Source: Marinococcus halotolerans DSM 16375 (GTDB lineage Bacteria; Bacillota; Bacilli; Bacillales; Marinococcaceae). From it: a stretch of DNA of 64,000 nucleotides. Of this stretch, positions 40,815 to 49,548 are shown in pieces (within the stretch, counting starts at the first letter, position 1; each line of letters opens with the position of its first letter). Under the pieces are notes generated by a model. That model searched no databases and was not told the origin of the DNA. It saw only the letters and a program-made list of their open reading frames with translations. Location: assembly GCF_000420725.1 (NCBI RefSeq), contig NZ_ATVM01000004.1, forward strand, positions 1 through 64,000, given 5' to 3'. The position numbers and the translations under genes were made by a program.

Positions 40815-42529
40815 GTCGCCGCCTCCTTCCCGTACTGTGATTGGTACAGCTGCCTGTAGAACGCAGACTCATTGTACAGCTCTTCATGAGTGCCGAGCCC
40901 GATGACTTCCCCGTGCTCAAGAAGCAGCATTTTATCCGCCTTTAGCGCCGTGGAAAGCTTTTGAGTCACTAAAATAGAGGTGCATGGATACGCTCTAAGT
41001 GCCTCCAGAAATTCAGCCTCCGTTTTTGCATCCAGCGCACTGGTGCTGTCATCCAGAAGCAGCAGACCCGGGTTCCGCAGCAGCGCCCGGGCAATCGTCA
41101 CCCGCTGTTTCTGGCCACCCGAGAGGTTTACGCCATTCTGGCCGATCATCGTTTGCTCCTGCTCGGGCAGCGCCCGGATCGTTTCCTCAAGCTGAGACGC
41201 TTTCACCGCTTTGCTTATTTCCTCCGCTCCAGCTTCCTCCAGCCCCCACTGAATATTTTCCTGAATCGTCCCTGAAAACAATTTCGCCTCCTGGGGCACA
41301 TAGCCAATCTGGGTTCTTAAAGAAGCAATATCGAGGTCCCTGACGTCCGAATTATCAATAAAAAGACGGCCACTGACCGGTTCGTATAAACGAAGCATTA
41401 ACTGGAACAAAGAGGATTTACCGGCCCCGGTTGCCCCGAGAACCGCCATCTGCTCGCCGTGTTTCACGTGGAACGTCACATCATTCAGAGCCGGAACCCG
41501 GCTGTCGCTATAAGCAAAAGTTACATTCTCAAACTCAACATCTATACTTCCTTCTTCTTTCACTCCCTCCTGCCCGGAATTTTCTTTCTCGGTGCCTTCG
41601 AGCACTTCTTCAATCCGCGAGGCGGAAGTTCTGGCCCGGGCAAGCAGCGTAATCAGCATGCCGACAACGCCAAGCGCGCCAGTCATTCTTGTAGCGTAGT
41701 TAACTACCGCTACCACCTCACCTACCTGGGCCTCATTGTTCTGCACAGCAGAGCCCCCGATCCAAAGCATGAGCACAATCGCTGCATTCATTAAAAACAG
41801 CAGGATCGGCGAAGTAAGAGCTGTATAACGAAAAGCTTTAAGAGCGCTAGCCTGTAAAGCTTCATTCTGTACAAAAAAACGTTTAATTTCATGCTGCTCG
41901 CGGCCAAAAACCCGTACCAGCCTCAGGCCGCCAAGGTTTTCCTTCATCACCCTGTTCACGGCATCGATACGCTTTTGCAAACTGCCGAAATAAATCATCC
42001 CTTTTGTCATCAGCCAGGCGAGGATGAGCAGTAAAAAAGGAATAAAAATCACTAGTATGAGCGCCATTCGGGCATTTACAACAAAAGCCATGATAGTCGC
42101 GCCAATCAGCAAAAGCGGCGAACGAAGCATAAACCGGAGCATCATCACAATCATGTTTTGTACCTGGGTAATATCGTTAGTGAGCCTGGTGAGTAACGAG
42201 GACTGTGGGAAGTCCTGCAGATTTTCCAGGCTCGACTCCTGGATACGCTTATACATTTCATTACGCAGATCAAAGCCGGTGCTGTGCCCGACATGGTCAG
42301 CGAAAAAACAGTTCAGCACCCCAACACCAAAGCTGAGCAGGGCAAGACCCGCCATCGCAAGCCCAAGGCTCACCACCAGACCGAAATCATTGTTTGCCAA
42401 ACCTTCATCGATCAGTCTTGCAAGAAGAAGAGGCTGAAATAGTTCCACTGATAATTCAATTAAAAGCAGAAAAAAAGACAACACCGCTGCTGCTTTATAA
42501 GGACGAACGTAGCGTAAAATAGTTTTCAT
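40811..42529 (-). CDS. ABC exporter, fused membrane and ATPase domains, subunit A of a heterodimer
   Basis: A 572-residue half-transporter: six membrane segments (about 15-300) and an ATPase domain with Walker A LGATGAGKSS, canonical signature NLSGGQKQR and Walker B LLLLDDSTSALDA, where Asp replaces the catalytic Glu. This is the pattern of the degenerate-site subunit in heterodimeric exporters. It is translationally coupled to the partner gene. The pair, with the next two genes, is inserted between yabA and trmN6 relative to B. subtilis. Confidence 0.92.
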   Translation of the reverse strand: MKTILRYVRPYKAAAVLSFFLLLIELSVELFQPLLLARLIDEGLANNDFGLVVSLGLAMAGLALLSFGVGVLNCFFADHVGHSTGFDLRNEMYKRIQESSLENLQDFPQSSLLTRLTNDITQVQNMIVMMLRFMLRSPLLLIGATIMAFVVNARMALILVIFIPFLLLILAWLMTKGMIYFGSLQKRIDAVNRVMKENLGGLRLVRVFGREQHEIKRFFVQNEALQASALKAFRYTALTSPILLFLMNAAIVLMLWIGGSAVQNNEAQVGEVVAVVNYATRMTGALGVVGMLITLLARARTSASRIEEVLEGTEKENSGQEGVKEEGSIDVEFENVTFAYSDSRVPALNDVTFHVKHGEQMAVLGATGAGKSSLFQLMLRLYEPVSGRLFIDNSDVRDLDIASLRTQIGYVPQEAKLFSGTIQENIQWGLEEAGAEEISKAVKASQLEETIRALPEQEQTMIGQNGVNLSGGQKQRVTIARALLRNPGLLLLDDSTSALDAKTEAEFLEALRAYPCTSILVTQKLSTALKADKMLLLEHGEVIGLGTHEELYNESAFYRQLYQSQYGKEAAT

Positions 42530-42616
42530 CGAAAGACTCCTTGCACATTTCTGTCCGCGTAAAGAATTATTTATATTTTAGCACATGCCTGCAGCTTATT
42601 TCTTCTCGATCCGGCA

Positions 42617-42650
42617 CAAAAACCGGCCTTCTCATACGAAAAGGCCGGTT
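42617..42650 (-). terminator. Terminator after the aldo/keto reductase gene
   Basis: Ten-base-pair stem AACCGGCCTT/AAGGCCGGTT (42641-42650 with 42621-42630), then TTTGTG on the minus strand, 6 nt after the stop codon. Confidence 0.8.
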
Positions 42651-42655
42651 GGCAG

Positions 42656-43537
42656 CTACACGATGTCGAGCGGTTGTTTTGTTTGTGGCTTTGGAAAAGC
42701 CTGATCAAGCATTTCAATTTCTTCATTCGTCAGTGTAAGACTTGCCGCTTCGGCATTCTCCCGCACATGCTCCGGATTGGAGGTCTTCGGAATGCTTAAT
42801 ACCATCCCCGAGTGAATGGTCCAGGCAAGAGCGATCTGCAGCGGAGTCATGCTCCGGCGCTCAGCGATCCTCTGCAGGGTACGGCTTTCTATAAGCGTAC
42901 GCCCGCCTCCCTGGTCCAGCGGGCAGTAGGCCATTACCGGCATCTGCTGCTCCTTCAGCCACGGCATCAGGTCAAATTCAATACCCCGTGAAGCAAGGTG
43001 ATATAATACTTGATTGCAGACGGCGTTATCCCCGTGCTCGAGTGAGAGCAGCTCTTTCATCTCCCGGGTATCCAGGTTGGAAACGCCCCACCGCTTGATT
43101 TTTCCATCTGCCTTTAATTTTTCCATGCCTTTCACTGTTTCCTTAAGAGGAACACTTCCGCGCCAGTGGAGTAAATACAAATCCAGCTGTTCCACGCCGA
43201 GACGGCTGAGCGAGCCCTCGCACGCTTTTTCAAGCTTTTCGCCGCCTGCGTTATTTGGAAGAACCTTGGAAACGAGAAAGGCTTCCTCTCTTCTTCCTTC
43301 CAACGCCTCTCCGGCCAGCTCCTCTGCTTTACCTCCTCCGTACATTTCGGCTGTATCAATAACCTTCATTCCGTAATCGAGTCCTGTCCGCAGCGCTTTT
43401 ATTTCCTGGTCCCTAAGTCCGGCGTTGTCTCCCATATGCCAAGTCCCCTGGCCAAGTGACGGAAGCTCCGTGCCGTCCCGCAGGGTTACCGTGCGGGCCT
43501 GAACATGCTCTTTGATGGTTTTTGAAGTATCACTCAT
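42656..43537 (-). CDS. Aldo/keto reductase
   Basis: NADPH-dependent reductase of small aldehydes or ketones, TIM barrel. The catalytic tetrad is visible as Asp and Tyr in VIDTAEMYGGG, Lys in FLVSKVLPNN and His in LYLLHWRG. C-terminal IPKTSNPEHVRENAEA is the NADPH-binding loop. I prefer the ATG at 43537 (MSDTSKTIKE, 293 residues); a GTG at 43615 would overlap the acetyltransferase stop as GTGA but adds an atypical basic N terminus. The substrate is unknown. Confidence 0.88.
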   Translation of the reverse strand: MSDTSKTIKEHVQARTVTLRDGTELPSLGQGTWHMGDNAGLRDQEIKALRTGLDYGMKVIDTAEMYGGGKAEELAGEALEGRREEAFLVSKVLPNNAGGEKLEKACEGSLSRLGVEQLDLYLLHWRGSVPLKETVKGMEKLKADGKIKRWGVSNLDTREMKELLSLEHGDNAVCNQVLYHLASRGIEFDLMPWLKEQQMPVMAYCPLDQGGGRTLIESRTLQRIAERRSMTPLQIALAWTIHSGMVLSIPKTSNPEHVRENAEAASLTLTNEEIEMLDQAFPKPQTKQPLDIV

Positions 43538-43611
43538 TGGGCAATTCAGTCCTTTCCTTGTGGTTTTACTGTAATGCCAGCCATTTCGGTAAAAAACCGG
43601 CAGGCTTTTCT

Positions 43612-44088
43612 TCACCTGTACAGCTTTCTCTCCATCTTTATTGTTTTTAACGGCGTTTCCATGAACATCTCTGTGAAGCGCTCCGTTTCCCGGAAGCCCT
43701 GCCTTTCGTAAAAAGCTTCGGCCCGGGTATTCCCCTCTTCTACATATACCGTCATCGTTTTCTTTTCAGCAGAAACATATCCTATCCCGGCGTCGAACAA
43801 TTTTTGTCCCCAGCCGGCCCGCTGATACCCGGGCAGTACGTAAAGGGCTGCCAGCTCTGCCTTCTCCTGCTGCAGGACATTAATGTAGCCTACCAAAATA
43901 CTGTCGGTAACCGCGGCTAAAAATATGGATTCTTCGCGCTTAACATCAAACATTTTTTTAGAATACGCAGCGTCAATGAAGGCCTTTCTTGTCCGGGCCG
44001 GTATTAAATTCCTGTACGTATGCTCCCAGGTGAGCTCAGCCACCCGGCGCACCGCTTCGTAGTCTTCCTCTTGTACAAGCCTGATCAT
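43612..44088 (-). CDS. GNAT-family N-acetyltransferase
   Basis: A 158-residue acetyltransferase fold. ALYVLPGYQRAGWGQKLFDA is the acetyl-CoA pyrophosphate loop (Q/RxxGxG/A), and VEEGNTRAEAFYERQGFRET is the usual C-terminal strand. It probably starts the small unit ending in the aldo/keto reductase. The substrate cannot be told from sequence. Confidence 0.88.
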   Translation of the reverse strand: MIRLVQEEDYEAVRRVAELTWEHTYRNLIPARTRKAFIDAAYSKKMFDVKREESIFLAAVTDSILVGYINVLQQEKAELAALYVLPGYQRAGWGQKLFDAGIGYVSAEKKTMTVYVEEGNTRAEAFYERQGFRETERFTEMFMETPLKTIKMERKLYR

Positions 44089-44191
44089 CTTTGTCTGCCC
44101 TCCTCGTTGAGAACGCCCGCTGTGCGGATCCTGAAGATATATAAACGAAACCGCTTGTCCTTACAGACAGGCGGTTCCAAATAGCTGACTT

Positions 44192-44560
44192 TTATTTTTG
44201 ATTTAAAAAGGAGAGGCAGAATAAACAGTCTCCATCCGTCCGCAGGCTGCCGTAATGCATATTACAAATGTGGAAGCCTTCATGGTACAGGCGGGCAAGG
44301 TTGTCATAGCCCTCTCCCATACTGCTCGTCTGAATGCGGCTCGGTCCGGGCTGGGAATTTCCTCCGGCTAATTCCTTTTCCTGAATCTCCTCACCGCTGT
44401 CTTCCACCCGCTGGCGCAGATGCTGATTTTCAAGTACGAGTGCCTGGTTCTCTTCAATCAGCATCGCCAGCTGTTCTTTGAGCTCTCCCAGTTCATCATG
44501 GAGCCTGCCGATCCGCTCTTCCATATGAATCACCTGGGAGAAGATTTCTTTTTTATCCAC
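44192..44560 (-). CDS. yabA: Replication initiation-control protein YabA
   Basis: Bridges DnaA and the DnaN clamp to restrain initiation of replication. The N-terminal leucine-zipper-like coiled coil (about 1-60) is followed by a variable linker and a C-terminal zinc domain [25 protein letters not shown] with the CxH...CxxC ligands. I choose the GTG at 44560 (VDKKEIF) by comparison with B. subtilis and the preceding GGGGG; an ATG four codons upstream is possible. Downstream of ricT by 32 nt. Confidence 0.94.
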   Translation of the reverse strand: MDKKEIFSQVIHMEERIGRLHDELGELKEQLAMLIEENQALVLENQHLRQRVEDSGEEIQEKELAGGNSQPGPSRIQTSSMGEGYDNLARLYHEGFHICNMHYGSLRTDGDCLFCLSFLNQK

Positions 44561-44592
44561 TCGCACCCCCACCTTCTCCGTCCGTTTAACTG

Positions 44593-45414
44593 TTATCCTG
44601 CGATGAATCCTTCATCAAGCAGCTCGTCCAGCGAGAATTCCAATACTCTCTCTTCTTCTGCATAATTCACCTGTACGAGACGTTCTAAAATATTGATACC
44701 GGCTACCTTCCCCTTGCCTTCCGGAGTATTGATATGCTCCCCTACGTCAGGCATTTCACGTTTGGCTGTTTCATAATGATCGTTTTCATATTTCAAACAG
44801 CACATAAGCCTGCCGCACAGGCCGGAAATCTTTGCCGGATTTAAGGAAAGATTCTGATCTTTTGCCATCTTAATGGAAACCGGCTCAAAATCCCCGAGAA
44901 ACGTCGAACAGCACAGCATTCTTCCACACGGGCCTATCCCGCCGAGCATTTTGGCTTCATCCCGGACGCCGATCTGCCGGAGTTCAATCCTCGTACGAAA
45001 CTGGGAAGCTAAATCCTTCACCAGCTGACGGAAATCCACCCGTCCTTCCGCCGTAAAATAAAATAAAATCTTATTCCGGTCAAAGGTATATTCCACGTTC
45101 ACCAGATTCATGTCCAGCTGGTGCGTCGAAATTTTTTCGCAGCCGAGATCGTAGGCTTCCTGCTCAAGCTGTTTATTTTCTTTCACAGCAGCATGATCAT
45201 CTTCATCGGCAAGCCTCATAACCTTTTTAAGCGGCAGTACAACATCGTCGCCGCTGACCTGCTTATTCTCAAGCACTACTTTGCCGTACTCAATTCCTCT
45301 GGCCGTTTCTACTATGACCCAGCTTTCTACCTGTGCGTCATGGCCGTTTGGGGAAAAGTAATAAATCTTTCCCGCCTTTTTAAACCGAACGCCTACTACA
45401 TCATGCAATGTCAT
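44593..45414 (-). CDS. ricT: PSP1-domain protein RicT (YaaT)
   Basis: Member of the RicA-RicF-RicT complex that guides RNase Y processing and affects competence, biofilm and, where present, sporulation. The PSP1 domain includes [13 protein letters not shown] and [14 protein letters not shown], the conserved cysteines that bind an iron-sulfur cluster. At 273 residues it has normal length. It overlaps holB by 4 nt. Confidence 0.95.
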   Translation of the reverse strand: MTLHDVVGVRFKKAGKIYYFSPNGHDAQVESWVIVETARGIEYGKVVLENKQVSGDDVVLPLKKVMRLADEDDHAAVKENKQLEQEAYDLGCEKISTHQLDMNLVNVEYTFDRNKILFYFTAEGRVDFRQLVKDLASQFRTRIELRQIGVRDEAKMLGGIGPCGRMLCCSTFLGDFEPVSIKMAKDQNLSLNPAKISGLCGRLMCCLKYENDHYETAKREMPDVGEHINTPEGKGKVAGINILERLVQVNYAEEERVLEFSLDELLDEGFIAG

Positions 45415-46397
45415 GATCCCTCCTGTAACTGGATCAGCAGATGTTCCATCAGAAGCTGCGCATTCGCGTTGGCCCGGAGCCGGCGCTTTGCTTCTAAAAT
45501 TGCCTGCAGTCGGGCAACGACCTCCATTTCTGAAAAACGAAGGGCTACTCGTTCCAACGTCGCTTTTTGATCGAAGTATGTGATGTCATCCGAACCGTAT
45601 GTGATCGACAGAAGGTCGCGATACCAAAAAAGCAGCATATCTAAGCCGATGTCCAGTTCTTCTCTATCTGAAAAATGTCCAAGCCATTTATCCTGTAGTG
45701 TCAATAATGCACTGTGAAGGCGCTGATGCACCTCTTCCGTCAATTGTATCACTAGATTTCGACCCTGTACAATCCACTCAGCCAGTGCTGCCTCGCTTTC
45801 ACGCTCCGGCACATGAGGGAGCTTTGCAAGCAGGCCGGCGGCAATTTCCCCTGTGCCCTCCCTCTCCTGGAATAGACGGCGGCGCCGTTCAATAGACGGG
45901 GGAGAGAACGAAATCTTTTGGGCACGGGACTGGATAGTATCCAGGAGAAAATGCGCATTCTCTGTTAATAAAATGGCCAGTGTCGGGCTTTCCGGTTCTT
46001 CGAGAAACTTCAGCAGACTGTTGGCCGCACTGGCCGTCATACGGTCAGCGTCTTCAATAATATAAATTTTTAAACGGGCTTCCATTCCTTTATAGGTAAA
46101 TTCTTTTTGAAGCATTTCCACCTGTGCTTTTTTGATTGAAGCGCCTTCCGGCTGTAAAAACATTACTTCTGAATGGTTCCCGTGCGTAATTCTTCGGCAT
46201 TCCCGGCACTCCCCGCACGGCACAGCGCTGTTTTCTACGCAAAAAAAGCGCTGTGCCATTAGAAGCGCTGTTTCACGCTTGCCGGCACCCGCTTTTCCTT
46301 CAAATATATAAGCATGGGCCACGCGGTCTTTGTTCATGCTTCTTTCCAACAGTGACATTACTGTAGGCTGTTCTTCCAGCATGGCTTCCCAACTCAT
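45411..46397 (-). CDS. holB: DNA polymerase III delta' subunit
   Basis: Clamp-loader subunit. AHAYIFEGKAGAGKRETALL resembles Walker A, and CVENSAVPCGECREC supplies zinc-ligand cysteines. The ATG at 46397 (MSWEAMLEEQP) follows CGGAGAGA and gives 328 residues. In B. subtilis yaaR lies between darA and holB; it is absent here and the gap is 16 nt. Confidence 0.94.
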   Translation of the reverse strand: MSWEAMLEEQPTVMSLLERSMNKDRVAHAYIFEGKAGAGKRETALLMAQRFFCVENSAVPCGECRECRRITHGNHSEVMFLQPEGASIKKAQVEMLQKEFTYKGMEARLKIYIIEDADRMTASAANSLLKFLEEPESPTLAILLTENAHFLLDTIQSRAQKISFSPPSIERRRRLFQEREGTGEIAAGLLAKLPHVPERESEAALAEWIVQGRNLVIQLTEEVHQRLHSALLTLQDKWLGHFSDREELDIGLDMLLFWYRDLLSITYGSDDITYFDQKATLERVALRFSEMEVVARLQAILEAKRRLRANANAQLLMEHLLIQLQEGS

Positions 46398-46413
46398 GTT
46401 AATCTCTCCGTCA

Positions 46414-46755
<342 letters not shown>

Positions 46756-46796
46756 CTATTTCGTCCAAATCCACTAGATTTATTAATTTTATTTTA

Positions 46797-46808
46797 CTGT
46801 ATATACAG
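46797..46808. promoter_or_regulatory. 12-bp palindrome upstream of darA
   Basis: CTGTATATACAG is a perfect palindrome about 55-65 nt upstream of the darA start, next to TAAAAT on the minus strand that may serve as a -10 box. It may be an operator or part of the darA promoter; no regulator is suggested. Confidence 0.35.
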
Positions 46809-47008
46809 CAAAAAGTGAAGCACACCAACGAAACAGCCGTTTTTTGAATATTTAATCCAATACTTAAGCCTAAGACCTTTTGATCAATATTCAGGAATAA
46901 ACACTCTGGAATTGAAGCTAACAGCAAAATATGGAATACTTCAAGTAACAGTTTCCTATTTATGGTATTATCGGACCAACATATTAACGAAGAAAGGAAG
47001 TTGGACTC

Positions 47009-48343
47009 ATGCGCTTTCCCCGTTGGCTGCTCCGGGCGATACTCATTACCGCCGTTTTATTAATAAGCGCTACAGCTGTCGGCTATTCCAAGGCCGAAGA
47101 CCCCTACCGGTCCTTCGACGGGATGGGAAGCAGCGTATCTGTCGCTCCTTCTGATGATCAATTAGCATTCACATACATTACGAACGGACAGGAAAAAATA
47201 TATACCTCAACCGCTGATGATAAAAATCCCGAGCCGCTCACTGATCTGGACCAGCCGCAGTTTTCTCCTTCTTTTCATCCGCACTCGCCGGAGAACATTC
47301 TATTTTTATCGGAACAAAATGATTCGATTCGCTCTCTTTATACAGCAGAGGCAGAAGGCAGCGGGCATGAACGGTTAACTGGCAGCGAGCTCCATGTACG
47401 TGATGCTTCCTACTCGCCGGATGGCACGCTCATTTACTTTTTAGGCATGCCTGCGGACGCCTGGAAATCCGCAGACCGGAGTACAGAGGAAGGCTTTAAC
47501 ATTTACTCCATGCCTGCCGGTGGAGGAGCTTACAAAAAAATCACCGGTGAAAGCAAATATTTAATGGGAAACATCTCCCCGGACGCTACGGGTAATATGC
47601 TTCTGTATACTTACACTGAAGGCCCTGATGATGAGATGCATGTAGGAATGAAAACGCTGAATAACAAAGTATATGAGGAGCACATCGAATTTGCGAACAA
47701 CCTTCCCGGAGGGCTGTACAATCCGACAGCTTCGCCGTCAGAAAGCCGCTATGCCTATACCACCAATGTCGCTTCGAGCCAGGAGCCAAGCTATCAGTAC
47801 GATTTATTTTTATATGACCTTGAAGAAATGCAGGCTAAAAGATTAACCGACCATGAAAACAACATTGATTCTCCTTCTTTTTTTCACCAGTCAGATGCTA
47901 TTGCCTACATGCACCAGAAAAACTGGCCAAAGGAGCCTGCAGAGTATGAACTGCGTATTGTAAACAGTGATTCCGGGGTCGATGAAGTAGTGCCGGTTAA
48001 CATGAATCAAGCCGGAGATTCGCTGCTCTCTGCAGGACTCGGAGCAGCCCAAAAAGCAGTCAACGTATATGTGATCGGTTTTCTCTATACGCTGTTTGGC
48101 GGTTGGTTTATCATTGCTGCGTATAAAAAATACCATCCGTTTCTGGTCGGAGCGGCAAGCACTGCTGTTGCCCTGGGGCTATGGGGATTCTGCCATTTTG
48201 GGGAGACCTCCTATCCATGGCTCGCTGCCATCTGCTCCGGACTTGTCGTTCCTCTCTTTATCTGCACAGGAGTTTTATTTCTACTCGCCGGTATTCAGTC
48301 ATACCGGCTGAACTCACGCGAATATAAAGCTTCCTCCCAATAA
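47009..48343 (+). CDS. Membrane-anchored TolB-like beta-propeller protein of unknown function
   Basis: A 444-residue protein: N-terminal membrane segment (about 8-27), an extracytoplasmic region of about 310 residues with PD40/TolB-type repeats (SVAPSDDQLAF, YSPDGTLIYF, ISPDATGNMLLY), then three hydrophobic helices near 353-371, 375-393 and 404-428. AAAGGAAG precedes the ATG. It is single, on the plus strand, and ends at a bidirectional terminator. I do not recognise a named family for the whole protein; propeller plus C-terminal membrane bundle suggests an envelope sensor or scaffold, which is conjecture. Confidence 0.85.
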   Translation: MRFPRWLLRAILITAVLLISATAVGYSKAEDPYRSFDGMGSSVSVAPSDDQLAFTYITNGQEKIYTSTADDKNPEPLTDLDQPQFSPSFHPHSPENILFLSEQNDSIRSLYTAEAEGSGHERLTGSELHVRDASYSPDGTLIYFLGMPADAWKSADRSTEEGFNIYSMPAGGGAYKKITGESKYLMGNISPDATGNMLLYTYTEGPDDEMHVGMKTLNNKVYEEHIEFANNLPGGLYNPTASPSESRYAYTTNVASSQEPSYQYDLFLYDLEEMQAKRLTDHENNIDSPSFFHQSDAIAYMHQKNWPKEPAEYELRIVNSDSGVDEVVPVNMNQAGDSLLSAGLGAAQKAVNVYVIGFLYTLFGGWFIIAAYKKYHPFLVGAASTAVALGLWGFCHFGETSYPWLAAICSGLVVPLFICTGVLFLLAGIQSYRLNSREYKASSQ

Positions 48344-48384
48344 AAAAAGCAGCAGGGAAACGTTCCCCTGACTGCTTTTATTTA
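48344..48384. terminator. Bidirectional terminator between convergent genes
   Basis: Stem built from GCAG-CAGGG and CCCTG-A-CTGC, flanked by an A-run on the left (AAAAAAA) and TTTTATTT on the right, so it works in both directions for the propeller gene and the DUF948 gene. Confidence 0.8.
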
Positions 48385-48807
48385 TGCTTGTTTACGATTT
48401 TTCCATTTAGCGTACAGATCGACGACCGTGTCCCCGATGTCACGTATCTGTGCCACCTGTTCATTTTCTTTTGTACGCTTTTGATTCTCATGAAGCGTTT
48501 CGGTAGCTACTGCACGTGTCGCTATATGATATTTCCCTACGGCTTCTTTGGAACCCTTCAGCGTATTCGTAAGCTCCTGGATTGTCTCCATATCCCGGTT
48601 AACGGAATCGTTAATAACCTCCAGGCGCTGGGTCAATGTTTCCGACTCATTAATCAGGCCGTCTGTTTTCTTTTGAATCCGCTCCATTGTTTCATTGATG
48701 GTCTTCATCTGGGAGGATGCTGCTTTAACAGCCTGCACAACACCGATAACTAACCAGACAAGTGCCAACACAATGATAGCGATACTTACATATAAAATAG
48801 CAATCAT
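48382..48807 (-). CDS. DUF948-type membrane coiled-coil protein (YtxG-like)
   Basis: A 141-residue protein with one N-terminal membrane segment (residues 2-24) and a long predicted coiled coil (about 30-95, many MKTINETMERI-like heptads), then a charged tail. This is the layout of DUF948 proteins. Function is unknown. It sits between the propeller gene and tmk, absent from this place in B. subtilis. Confidence 0.78.
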   Translation of the reverse strand: MIAILYVSIAIIVLALVWLVIGVVQAVKAASSQMKTINETMERIQKKTDGLINESETLTQRLEVINDSVNRDMETIQELTNTLKGSKEAVGKYHIATRAVATETLHENQKRTKENEQVAQIRDIGDTVVDLYAKWKNRKQA

Positions 48808-48894
48808 CTGTCCAGCTCCTTCCTTCTTGCGATATTTTCCTAAGTGCCTTTTCCCGTTTTTATTTTATTGTATGTACTTAATTTGTATTTTTCC

Positions 48895-49542
48895 TTAACT
48901 TTTTACATCCAAGTAGGCCTGTACCTTTTCCCTGCAGTCTTTAATTACTTCTTCAAGCGGCTTTTCGGCATCGATTTTTTTAATACGGGCCGGATGTTTC
49001 TCCGCGAGTGTCATATACGCTTCATGCACCCTTGTATGAAAGCGGGCAGCTTCATTATCCAGGCGGTTCCATTCCCTTTCTTCGGCACGCTGGATTCTTG
49101 CTATCCCTTCCTTCGGATCTACATCAAGCAACAGCGTGAGATCAGGCATGCGTCCTTCGATCGCAAATTCATTTACAGCTGCCACTTCTTCTATGCCAAG
49201 ACCTCTGGCTGCCCCCTGGTAGACGAGGCTGCTGTCCACAAAACGATCGCAAAGCACAACAGCTCCTTCAGCGAGAGCCGGGAAGACCCTTTCCACCAAA
49301 TGCTGTCGTCTTGCGGCAGCGTATAAAAGTGCTTCTGTGCGCGCATCCATCTCGGAATATTCCGGATCGAGCACCAGGCTCCGGATTTTTTCAGCAATTG
49401 GGATACCCCCGGGCTCCCGCGTTTTTAACACCTTGAATCCATCTTCCTGCAGCCACTTTTCAAGGGCTGTAATAACCGTAGACTTTCCCGACCCTTCTCC
49501 TCCCTCTAACGTAATGAACTTTCCTTTACTCGTGTCCTGCAT
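48895..49542 (-). CDS. tmk: Thymidylate kinase
   Basis: Phosphorylates dTMP to dTDP. P-loop LEGGEGSGKST, the dTMP-binding DRFVDSSLVYQG and LID region RIQRAEEREWNRLDNE are present in 215 residues. It lies 6 nt after yaaO, as in B. subtilis. Confidence 0.97.
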   Translation of the reverse strand: MQDTSKGKFITLEGGEGSGKSTVITALEKWLQEDGFKVLKTREPGGIPIAEKIRSLVLDPEYSEMDARTEALLYAAARRQHLVERVFPALAEGAVVLCDRFVDSSLVYQGAARGLGIEEVAAVNEFAIEGRMPDLTLLLDVDPKEGIARIQRAEEREWNRLDNEAARFHTRVHEAYMTLAEKHPARIKKIDAEKPLEEVIKDCREKVQAYLDVKS

Positions 49543-49548
49543 ATTTCT

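Noticed and set aside
46797-46808. CTGTATATACAG as a LexA site of the proteobacterial type
   Set aside because: The proteobacterial box needs CTGT-N8-ACAG; only four bases separate the halves here, and Bacillaceae LexA uses GAAC-N4-GTTC.
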